Source: Lagopus muta
Taxonomy: Eukaryota; Chordata; Aves; Galliformes; Phasianidae
Reading direction: 5' to 3'
Length of the DNA: 64,000 nt
Assembly (NCBI RefSeq): GCF_023343835.1
Contig: NC_064437.1
Coordinates: 20,269,501-20,333,500, forward strand
A program made the position numbers and the translations under genes. The notes beneath the pieces are model-generated. The model did not search any database. It had not been told where the DNA came from and worked only from the letters and a program-made list of their open reading frames with translations. The stretch's first letter is position 1. The number at the start of each line of letters is the position of its first letter. Of this stretch, positions 32,766 through 45,240 are shown piece by piece.

Positions 32766-35700
32766 GTACATTATATGTAATAAAGCTAAACTTTTTATGC
32801 TATACTTACCACTGTGGAGCATGTAGTCTGAAGAGAGGTATGCAAAGGTGTTCATTCCTTTGTGCTTCTCATCCTGCTGTGCAACAAGATTTTCTCATTT
32901 TGCTACTCACTGGGAGAAGGAGTCCAGATGGTTATACAAACCTGCTGATGACACTAAGAAAAGATGAGGCTTGCAGTATGTAGCAAAGACTAATGCAATC
33001 TGGGTATTAGATCATTTACCTTTATTTCTTGATTGTAAGTAACTTTTGTAAGCATGTCTCTAAATAATCAGCTGCACTTGTCTAAGGTGTTACCACAGGA
33101 TTGAACCCACGCTGCTGTGCTGTTAGTAGGACACTGGCTTCTGGGATTACCCAGAGATGCTGCAGGCTCATGTGGTACTGAGGGATCTGACCTCCTGACA
33201 TAGTTTTGTTAGACTGTAGGCCCCTCAAACATTCTAGTAGAAAGAGCACCATGTCTCTATGCTGTTGTTAGAGCCACGACTATGTCAGCAGATAGATGGG
33301 GTAATTCCCTGCTTAGTCCTACAATACAACTAAATAAATTTTTTTAATGCCTAGATGAATTCAGTACTTCTCTGTCCAAAGTCATTTGTCATTTATTAGC
33401 ATTTATTTCACAATTCTATTATCTTTGTACTAACCTACACTTTAATTCTGACATCTGACAGCACATTCTGTGAACAGCATTTTCAGAACAGAGGACAGGA
33501 AGAATTCTTGGAGGCTGGTGGAGATTTTTATTTTAGAAAGCAGTGAAAGAAAGGATCTGCTTGGCTATACCTTGTCTTCATTGAAAAAATTAGTTTAAAG
33601 AAAGTGAATATTTGATAGAGACTTTTCTTAAATTCTGTCTAATAAGATAGTGGAAAACCTTGGTCAAGTGTTAACCTGTTTACTAAAAGATAGTCTCAGG
33701 CATTTGAAAGGTATGTCACAATTTACAGCAGGTTTTAGTTATTCCAGTTTCAGCCTCTAGATGGAAGTGTCTCATAAGGATTTGGATGTTGTGAGCCAGC
33801 AGCAATCGCTGAGTGAGCATGGGAGCAATCTCATCACTAGCTTTCATACTGTATTAGCAAAAAGTTTTGTTTATAGGATACTTTCCTTTTGTGTATGTTC
33901 CTGTACAAGCAGATCCATCTCTATAATTAAAAAAAAAAAGGGCTATTTTTGCATAATGAGAGACGTTGAGCGTTTTGCAGACAGGTGAGTATTAAAGTTG
34001 TCTCCTGATGTATCTATCAAGTTTGGCACTTGAACATGAGGGTGCTGTTTTGTGGTTTGCTCAATTGTTCTTAGAAAGCCAGGAAGAGGTGTCTTTCTTG
34101 GCAGATCAGATTTCAAAAGAGTATTTTTGTTTGCAGAGCACTGATATAACTGGATTGCAATAGCTGCAGCTCGACTTCTCTAACTTCTGATGCTACTGAG
34201 TTGTCATAATGCTACCTCCGTTTTCCTGCTGGGGCTGGGATTACATGGGAATCTACAGTGCTTATCTAGCAGATCTCAAATGCTTTGCAAAGGTGAGAAA
34301 CTGTTTCCTGTTCAACAGATAGAGGAGAAAGTATATTCCTATTTCTGATACAGAGCAAATATTCAGTTCTATCTTGAAGAACAGTCCTTACTATAGATAT
34401 AGATTCTTCTGCAGGATCTTTCCTCTCCGTTTGGTATTTTTAATATTGAGAGAATAGTCACATGTGAGCTGTCACACAGGTGTAATTTAGTACGTACTAT
34501 GCACAGATATATAACGCTGTATTGGAACTTAGAGTTAACTTTCTGGAGACCAACTGCAGACAAAAACCTTGTATAGGACAATAGCTGAAGGAGGTTTTAC
34601 TGTTTGAGCTTAGGAGCACTGTGTGCAGGTGAGCCCTGCAGTTTTGTTTGCCTTGTGCTTGTACCTAGAACCCCAGTGGAACTTGCTTTTAAATCTGTCT
34701 CCTACGTGACCCCTTTTCGTTCTCCTTGAAACTAGAGTTTTGGTTTACAGCAGTGGTCTAAGAAATATGAGGCTTCAGTCAAATGCACAATACATAAAAC
34801 ACATTTATGACATTCTATTGGTAGGTTATGAAGTCCAGAGAATTAAGATAGCTCTGGGCTACGTGCTCCAATCTAGCAATGCTATGTCCTCAGAGGGCAC
34901 TTCTCAGTGCACAGGATGCCTGTAAGGGCACCAGGGATCCGTTCTTCATAAATGCCCAGAGAAGGAAAACAGAATAGCAGGCTTCTCTCTTGGTTTTTCA
35001 GATAACTGGAACTTTCAGAGAAAAAGTCTGAATTATTTAAAAATTCTTTAAAAACTGCACTCTTAATAGTATCTAAAAGACTGTGAACTGTTGAAAATCA
35101 CCACAGTATTCTAGAAATGTGGAACGTTGCATAGCACTGTAACCTGAGTGTCTCATCTTTCCTTGTTCTTGTGGCTGGTGTATTCAAGTCAACTGGGATG
35201 TTTGTTTGGGACTGAAGGCATGATGAGACTCATGATATGTCTTTATCTGCTATGTGGTTTTGAAGGAGTCATCTGGCAGGCATTTCCAGTAGGAGATAAT
35301 TCAGTATATAGCGCACTACACCAACAGCTTTTCCCATTTCTGTTTGGGCTCTGAAGTCACAATAATACTAGTAAAAAAAAAAAAAAAAATCTTATTATTG
35401 AATTGAAAACATATCTGTATAAGTTACATTAAAAATGTGACTGCACAAATTAGCTTTGTGTTGAATAAGATCATTTTTACAGTCATGTTCTCTGACTGTA
35501 TTGTTTGAGAATTTGCATAAATCAGGAGCTGTGTGCACTTCTTTTGAAAGACTATCAAGACTCTTGATGTGATCAAAAGAGGCCAATAAAAGCCATATTT
35601 GTGTGAACAGTGGCTTGGCTTAGTTATTAGGTCCCTTTTAGGTGCATCTAAACCTAGTATGTAATGGATTTCTATGTTTTCTTTGCTAAAAAGGAGTGCA

Positions 35701-38700
35701 TTCCTGTGTGTGTGCACATCTGATCTGTTTTCTATTACTTCTGCGCTCTCAAATATCACAATATTCAGAGCACAGTGATGTATTCCATCTTCACGAGATG
35801 CCGACGTTGATGTTCATGCTGCCTGCAATTGCACAGCCTGTGCTTTGTCTGCTGGAAGCACTTCTCGACCTTTGGGTTTTCTTATTTATTTTCGTATGAA
35901 AGTTACATAGCTGTTTCTGTTTTAGTGTGAAGAAAAACTAAGGCTGTACAAGTAGTTTGAAAAGGATACGATGTTGTTGTAATTTGCCACTGCAAAGATT
36001 CCATCAGGAATTTTGTTAGATCAAGGTATTTTTTGATGCTATTTAGATTGCATCAGTGCTTAGCATGTAGTAGGTACTTTCCAAACACAGAGTAAATCTC
36101 TATCCCAAAGACTTCAGGACAGAAGATAAGTGCAAAAAAAAACTTCGTTAGGAATTATAACCGAGAAAGTTTGTTTATATAATACAAGTAGCTTTTCTTA
36201 TGTTATGTTGCTGTTCCTTAGAAACACCACCTAAGAGAAGGGTGAATTGGACCAGTTTTGAAGGGAGGTTGAGAAACTGGGGGGAAAATAAACCTGACCT
36301 CAAAAATTCCTGAAATCTCCAGTATGATGAAGGTATGAAGATAAGATGCATATTAAAATATGATGCATTTATGTTGTGCTTATTGAGTTTTTCATGGGCC
36401 TAATGAAAAGTAGTTACAAATTCCATACAGCTTACATGAGTGATTCTGACTCCTAAATTTCCTCAGCATATTTACTGTGTCTGTTCTGCAGTGTGAGTAC
36501 AAAATAGTTACCCATTTATCAGAATAATGTCATTAACATAAAATTAGGTCATTGTATTCCATGAAGAGTGTATGCAGCTCTCAAAAGTTTGGCTTGGTAG
36601 TAGAAGGAATTTAAGATATTAACACGAAAGGTGTCTCCTGCCTCTCTTTGACAATTGACACCATCGTAGGTAATAAAAACTAATAAGCATATTACTTTCC
36701 AGTGGTAATTGTAGACTGCTGTTTACTTGAATGAGTAGTACAGCTGTTTTATTCTGTGCTGTTGTCCAGTAATTATTCCAGGATCTCTTTTGCTCGTATA
36801 TTAACTAGGAAATTATTGATGCTGTGTAAATAATGCATGCACTTAGCAAACACAAGCATGATGAGGCCCATATAAGTTGCATGGATTTGCAATGTGGTCT
36901 CTGGAAAAGACCTGTGTCACTCTGTGGTAAATAGTAAAATCCCCAGACGTGGCACAAGCAGTATGTAGCTCTTGTTAACTTATGCCACTATTAAAATAAA
37001 AAGGTCGAATACGATTCTTCAGAGATGTGACAGCTGCATAAATAAGGAGGTTGTTAAAATGGTGTATTATATGTGAGATTTTCTAATAAGTGCCATGTTC
37101 TTTAGATGCACTTAGATACCACTGACTGTAAAGGGTTTCCAGCTTCTATATCTTTTCGATTATTCTGAAAGCCTTCTTCCAGCCTTTAAACTGACATGGC
37201 AAAGAGATGCACAAAGCACACTTAATCCTTCCAAGTGGTGGCTTTAAGAACCCAGGCTTCTGACTAAGTGTTTTCTTTGATGTTTAGTTGAACTTAAAGC
37301 TTTTGGCCTGTCAACACTGGACTGAATTCTGTGTAACAAAGCACCGTGGGCTGAAATTCAGTTATCTGCACTCTTTGTTCCGAGAGATCTCTCTGTTAGG
37401 GTTGCCTTCTGAAATCTATGGAAAAATGTTCATATGTCATCGTGGGACATCTTGTTGAACTTACTTTGAGTAGAAATGTTTTTCTTCTTTATGCATTTAA
37501 TTCTTTTATGTTATGTTCTCTGAATGTGCAACTATGTTTTGGTGTAGACAGAGCTGGATTCAAAAAAAGCAGGGATTAAAATGCATTAATGACTGGAAAA
37601 TTAGTGAACAAGCAAGCAAATCACAGAACTGCTTACTTGATTGTTCTAGTGAATAAGTATCATTGCAACTTAAGTACTGAACAAATTAGACAACTCCTTC
37701 AAAACCTGCAGAATTTGCAAATCTGGATGAGCCGCTGATATATGCAAATAGTGAGCAGCGATGTCTTTACAGTCCTTTGTTCAGAACACAACTCAAATTC
37801 ACGTTACCTATAGTGTCAAAGAAAAGTAAGCTTACTAAAACACATTTTTGATACAAAAGGTATTCTGTTGTGAACTACGCCACAACTTATGCTTTAGTGC
37901 AACTTGGTATCTAATTTCGTGTATTTTGTCATATTTTTAGTGTAATTCCAGATCTATTTTTTCATATAAGGAAAGCTCTATATGAAGTTACATTTAAAAA
38001 GTCATAGGGTAGAAACCATTTTATGCTGTAGTCTGCTTTGAATATGTAGTCCTGTCTGTCGACTGCTCACCTTAAGTTCCCTGTGATGGCCATCTATAGC
38101 ACAGCGTATTGAAGGTAGAAAGGAAAATTTAAAATTACATGGAAGCAATTCAAGTAAGTGAAATATTGAACACAATCAGGAAGAAAAGTCTGTGGATATG
38201 TTAACTGTTGCTTGATATTTTTAATGCAAATATCTACATTTTAATAAAGTAAGCAATACAGTGTCCCCCTGACATTTTTTTCAGATGAACAATTTTTCAA
38301 GAGGATTACAAGGCTGAGTAGTCAGTTTTTGAGAGGTGGAGTGTAGTTTAGTTGGTGGGCCTGCTGTGATTAGAATTGATTAATGGGTGTTGTGATAAGC
38401 ATAGAAACAGATCAGTGCAGCTTATCCTGCTTTCAGCTGTCACAGCTGTGCCTCTTCACTCTTCTTCTGCCCCTATCACACTCCCTGGCAGCCTTTAAAG
38501 TGCCTCCTTCCCTGTGGAATTTCTGCAAATCATTTACTCAAATGCCAAGATACCATAGAAGCAGCTGTTTCTGAGAAAATTTGTTCAGGCTTACATATTT
38601 GTTGTGATGAAGAATATTGCATTAAAGAATGCTTTCCTCCCGCACTAGGAAGCGTGCTGTGCCCTCCCCTGAGAAGAGGGTTCTAATGGGCAGGTGCACC

Positions 38701-41700
38701 CCTTAGTCAAGAAGTTGTAACCCTGGCTCACCCAGTGACAGTTTGCAAGCTGCTGGCTAAGTGAAATCACTGTTTCTGCTTGACAGTTGCAATAAACAAT
38801 CACTGAATGTTAATTATTGGTAATAGCTTGGTAGAAGGAATGCGAAGTGTGTTAAAATCCTGTTAGCTGCCTTTTTTTTTTTTTTTTTTTTTTTTTTGGA
38901 ATTAAAATCAGTAGATTTTACAGACACTATAAATGTGAATTTCAGAGTTTGAAAATATGTTCTGAAACATTTCCCTGTGTTGCCCCAGTGATGGAACAGC
39001 TTGCAGAGTATCAGACCTAACATTCCGTGGGCATCTTTCCTATCAGCTATGGAAGATTGATCCATTTTATTGGAAATTGAATAAGCTCAGAGCATGAAAA
39101 TAACTGTACCATTATTTCTAGACGTTCTGTAGGTTATAATACGTAGAAAATAGTCTCTTCATGAAATTTTTGGTTATGACATGTACCATTTTTGGCTGAT
39201 CTGCAGCTTGAAATGTCTGTGATGGCTGTATCAGCATTATCAATAAATATTAAAGACAAAACAACAAATCTTTGAGCATATGTTGGCAATTTAAGCTGAA
39301 TTTCAAAGTGAGTGAGGTGTATAGTAGATGCTAACTCTGACTAAATCTGCAGGTTGTCTGACTAAAGAACTATACAGTTTATCCAACGTGGTGGTCTGTG
39401 AACAAGAGGACATTCAGAAAAGTTCAGAAAAGAAATACTTAGAGCCAAAAAGATTATCTGCTGAATTTCTATTACTGCACTGTACTGTACAAAATTGCAA
39501 GTTTGTATTGATTATTTAGAAATAACTAAGTCATAAGTGGAAAAATACCTCTCCAATTAATTTGTTTTAACTTTTTCTTACCCTTTTGAAATGAAATAGA
39601 TTGAGAAAAATACCCATAGGAACATTTTTTTGTTTTGGAAATCCTGTTATTTATTTAATCTACAATTATATTGCATGTCAAGTACATTTTGTAATGTCTT
39701 GTGTCATACGAAAGCAAACAAAGTCATGTTACATTAATGACTTGTCTGTGATCGTGTGACAGCCTGCCTACAGTTCCATGCTGCTTTGTTATAGAAAAAA
39801 CATGACCCTGAATCTTAAAGTTTTTGAATGAAAGTACCTACACTAATGGTACAGTAAAAAGCTATAGTGCCTATCGCTGAGTTGTTTCAATTTTCTTCAC
39901 TTAATGGTTTTAGTTTCAATATTCATTTGATATAACACAATTAAAATATATTAACCACACTGAAAGCACTATTTTTTTTTCAGAATGTTAAAATGGGATT
40001 GAAATAGTGGACAAAGAATACCTACAGATTTATTTCCGTGCTTGCTTAGATTTATTTTGTTCAGTGTTTTAGGTACTTGCAGTTTGAAAGTGTTTATTTG
40101 TATATCATCAAGTGTCACGTTAAAGGAAGATGTTGAGTGAGAATTTATCACAAACAAAGAGAATGTGATTAAGGGTTGCTGATGTGAAGTGTGGGTGTTG
40201 AGTTTTCCACGTGGTGATGAAGTACCACAGGGTACTTATTCTTCAGGGACCCAGCCCGCACTTTTGTCCTTCCTGTGGTTTCTTATTTCAGACTTGATAG
40301 AAAAAGCATTCACTGTTGTATCATTTCCTTCAATGCTAATAGCTTTTATTCTCTTCAACAAGTGTTTACAGAGAAGTGTTGATGCTTATTAATCTGTTTC
40401 TTGTCTTCCAAATGTGCTTATGCATGATTTGTGGTAAAATGGCATTTCTGACAGCTCTCAGTGTAATCTGCATAGCACAACAAGATTGTTACATTGAACA
40501 GATGTGGTTTAGAGTTGTTATTCTTCATAATTACCATCATTAACTGAAAGCATGTGTCAATCAACTTTGTACTTAAAACACGCCAGTCATTTGCAAGGCA
40601 CGTGCATCTGCATTTCCAATATCAATATAAAATATTTTGATGTGAAATGCATGTTTCTACTTACTACAATACTTCATTAAACGTATGACCAAGTATGTTA
40701 AAGCAACAGATCATCAAATTAACGGCGTCTTTCACGTGGGAGCATTCAGATACTTTCTTTTTTAATAGGCTTGTTCTCCTTTTCTCACGTAAAAGGAAAA
40801 TATTTAGGTTTAATTTTAAAGTATTTCCAAAGTGACTCTACTTCCTTGGTCTCAGAGGCGGGAAGGAGGTTCTGTGAGAAAGACCTTCACTGTTCCTGAG
40901 GGCATTTTTGGTGTTGTTACTTGGGGACAAGAAGGAATCTGCTTCAGTAAGTTGATATATACTGCCTTTTAAAGAATTAATGTTTGAGTCATTAATGTTG
41001 CTAGGATACCTTTTACACTCAAAAATGTTCACACTGGTAATAAACAGGATTAGATCAGGAAATTATATTTTGAGTGGAGCTGAAAACAAAGGTACCTTAG
41101 CTTGATTGCAAGGAAATGATAGTATAGAAGTCTGAGCAAAATACATGAAAACAAGGTCGCTGGGAGTTGACATTCGTTTTACTCTTCTTTCTTTGCACAT
41201 TGATTTCAAGAATTTGTGTTACAAGCAGTAGAGGTGGCGCCTCTGTGGTTTGCTTTTTTTCTTCATTAGTTTCATTTTCTTCCCACTGCACTGAGATATT
41301 TCTTCTCAGAACCAAATAAGATTAACTTGGATGCAAGATACTAAACATAGCTTATCCTGGTGAGGTAAAATGGCCCTCAATCTTTGAGGGTATTTTAGCT
41401 TGTACTTTTAAAATTGAAGCGGCTGTTTTGAATTGTTTGGGTTTTTTTCTTCTGACATAATTTAAGATACTACTTCACTTAAAATCACAGGTTAGGTGCA
41501 AAGTATCTTAATACCTGTATAGATCCAGGAATATATTCAGAATGTATTGAAATGGAATTGATGCTCCTGTGGGCAATATAAAAACTTATCAGCTCTCCAT
41601 AGTGCAAAAAGAGATGGCTGCAGTAACTGTTTTCTAGATATTCCTAAAGAGAAAGAAAAATCCAAAACAATCAAGCCAAACAAAAAAAGGTGGTTCTATA

Positions 41701-44700
41701 CCCCCATGACTTCTACAAATGCTTCCCTAGAGAAAAGGTGAATCTGAGATAGAAGATTCTGGTGTTAAATCTTAACACAGGTGAGCTGTCCAAATAGATA
41801 ACTGATTTTTTACATTACACTTATAAGTAATTAAGAAAAGAAGTTTTTAAACCTTCAGTTTACACAGAACGAGTTAGGATGTTGCCCACTGGACTAAAGA
41901 TCATTCTGATATCCTGTATGTGCTGTTTGATATTTATCTGCCTCATGAGCTAATTTTTCAGGGAGTAGTATTGTTTAGGATCTATGGAAGGCACTCAGAA
42001 TTTCATATGGACGTTGATTATTTCCTAGATCCTAGTAATCTGATTCCCAGTTTACTGGTAGATAAATTAAAATAGAAATTGAGAGCCTATTTGAAATGTA
42101 GAAGCTGTTTCAAAACAGTAAGTGGCAAAGAACCAGGAAGTAATTTTTTGCTTTTCTAGGAGTTGAAGGAAGAGGATAATATTTGCACTCCCAATCTAGC
42201 GCCATATACAGAACCAGGAAAAAAAAGCATAGAAATAGATTACAACAGTACAGTCTGACAGATAGTGAAATGCCTGTTGTAATTTCAGCCCTTTCCATTA
42301 CTGAAGAAATCCTGTAGAAGCAAACTAATTGCTAACTTGCAAGCTATCTGATGGTTGTGTAAAACCAGTCGCTGGAGCACGTGACAAAGAGCTCTACAAG
42401 TTGATAAGTACTTACTTGGTCCCAGATAATTTTGCAGCTTCTGTAAAGGGATGATATTTGGTAACTCTCTTGGCTGTTACTTTCCCCATAGCCTATATCC
42501 ATACTCACAATATAGTTCAAAAGTGTTAAATTTCATGTAAATGTATGCCTCAATCTGGAGCCAGAGGAAACCTTAGTGGCCTTTATGACTTTCTTGGTTA
42601 GTTACCTGTTTCAGTAACTAGGCTTCCTTAGGAGCAAAGTGCTCTGAAGAACATTTCCTCCTGCATTATTAATTTAATAGAACCACATAAAGCTGTACAC
42701 AAAGTATTTGTGGCACCCACAGGTAATCCTCAGACCTTTTATTGTTCAGGGAAAGAACTCTGGAAAAACGTTGTCCATACTCAAGAAATTACAAACGCTT
42801 CAAAAAATAATCCAAAAGTTTTACAGATACTTCTGAGCCAATTTGAGGCTCAACAATCTCACAGTAAGTGTAATGATACTCACGACTAATAAAGTTGAAA
42901 GTGGTGATGAATGGTCAATGTAGTGATAGGGTCTCAAGGTTGATAGGAAAGGTTTTCATTGGGCCTTGGTTCAAAGTAAGGAGTTGAACTGTTGATTAGT
43001 TTGAAATTAGGATTCCTTTCAGCACTGTTAAACCTGGTAGTATTACTGATGCTACTAACTGTAGGGTTGATCTGCTCATCACTGTAGTTTGTGGAAAGTG
43101 GGCTGTGGAACAGCTGAGGCATGTTGGTGTGGCTGCATAGAGTAGTTTTTAATTTTGTGCTCATCTAATCCCCTTTTTTTTTTTTCCACCTTACATATCA
43201 CTGCTTAAATGAAGAAAGGCAACTGATTCTGGTTTTTGTTTTAAGTTAAATGTAAGAGTAGTTTGTCACTCCGTTACCTTAGTTTGAAGTAATAAAAACA
43301 TTAACAAAGGACTTATTTACGATAATTTTGGAAATTACTGAGATAATTTACTTTTGGAAATGGCAGCAAGAAGGAACGTAGATGTACTCCTGTAACTTAT
43401 TTTGACACAGAAAATAGAGTCTGAGGGAACAGTTTAATTTACTCCTACCCCCCACATTGGGTCAGAAGTTAAGAAAGGCATAGAACAAAATTGTTGTTAT
43501 CAAGATCTTTTCTTCTTGTGCACTCATTTTGCAACCAATCATTGGTACAAGTTTCTCTTATTCATATTTTATTTTACTTTTCGATGTAGAACCATAAACG
43601 AATTTAGCAGTAACTAGTTAGTGATGTTTTATGTCTCTAAGAAAGGATATCTTTGAAATGTGGACCAAATATATGTTGTGTAGAGAATAGTGAATTTGTT
43701 GTAAAAATCAGCATAGTGAGTGTTTTCTCCTCTTGAGGTGCATATATAGTTTTCATGAATGTTAAACAGATTTATGGAACTGCAAAGGAAGATATAGAGC
43801 AAAGTATATATTTTATATAAGATAATATCATCCCATAGGACTTCTGTACTCTGCTTTGTACTCTATGGAGCCCAGATATGTCAAAGTCCTAAGCTAGTCT
43901 TATGTGCATTTCTTTTGCGTGTGGCACAAATCACCTTTGAATATAATGAGCTCCTTTTAACAAACCTGTTTTTGTCCCATTTTGGCAGCAGTCTAGTTTT
44001 CTCCTGACAAAAGTACATTCAATCAGCATCAGTTGCTAAATATGAATTGACAGCTGCTAAGCAAGCTTGACTGTTTATGCTGGGTGTTAAATGTGTATTA
44101 GTAACTATTCTAACTCCGTGTTGGAATTCAACTTTTTGTATTCCCATGACTTTAGCCTTGTTTTGCTTGAATACTAAAACTTGCTTCAGAATATCAGCCT
44201 AGTGCCTTGAGTTCTTTATTCAGTAGCTATCACTCAGAGTTTCACTTGAATTTAAGCTCCCTTCCGAAATGTGAAGGAAGCACTTTAGCTGTGGATAATG
44301 AGATCCGACAGTACCTGAGCTGCAGAAGGAGATGAAATTGCTATCTATCGAAAATAATACTTTTTTTTCCTACATATTCAGGTTAAATGTGTGCACATCC
44401 TGGTAGCTGGAACATCTGTTTCTAGCTTGTTGTTCCTCTTGGCTGCTTCTCAATTGGATTTCCTCAAGCAGGTCCAAAGCTTGTCACCTTAGCCAGGGTC
44501 TGTTAACTATCACCACTGGCCCCACATTAAGTAGGAGGTTCAGGGCTAAGCTAATAACTCTCCTGCCTTTCTGACTGATCACAGTGATTCTCACTGTGGC
44601 TACTTATCATGCTGTACTCCTGCGGGAGGGTGATCTTTGTCTATACCTCAGCTGGGAATTGGTTTTGCTTTCTTCACTTCTAAGTTTTCAGGCAAAAACT

Positions 44701-45240
44701 CTGAAATCATTCTTGTTTTCTGAACCAGCTATTTCTGTCTGCTATTTAACCCCTAACAATTCAAATAATGCTTTCTCACATAACTAAGTTTTGCTTGTTT
44801 CTTTTTCTCTGGACATGGTGTAACTGCTGACTTCCAAATTAGAGGCTGAAGCTGTGTGTGTAGCAGAGCAGACATATTGTGAATATGAAGGTAATATTGC
44901 GATGCTGGCTTGTGTGAACTTTGACTCGTGTTTTTTTTTTTGCCTCAGGTGAGGTGATGTTCATAATCATAGCTTTAGTGTACATTGAAACACAATGTTT
45001 TAATGCTGCTTACCCAGGTCATTAGGCTGCACCTAGTGCACACAGAAGAGTTGAGTGAGAGTGTAAAATCTACGAAAAGATCTCCTTGGCTGCTTTATCT
45101 CCATACGGTAACCAGAGGCTGGTTACCTCTGGGCACCACATAAAATATTACCAGGTCTGTGAATGTGCTTTGGTTGGCTTTGGTTTGCACTGGGCTGGCT
45201 CGGAGTGAGCGGTGAGGCTGCGAGGGCACCATTCCTCTCT
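32766..45240. other. Intergenic sequence, no gene supported
   Basis: About 12.5 kb without a recognisable exon, RNA gene or large transposon. Frames reach about 110 codons but none has recognisable domains. Blocks at about 36770-37060 and 40405-40760 are candidates for conserved regulatory DNA, on composition and motif grounds only. Confidence 0.55.
38872..38897. repeat. T26 homopolymer
   Basis: Uninterrupted run of 26 T in the intergenic region. Confidence 0.95.
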
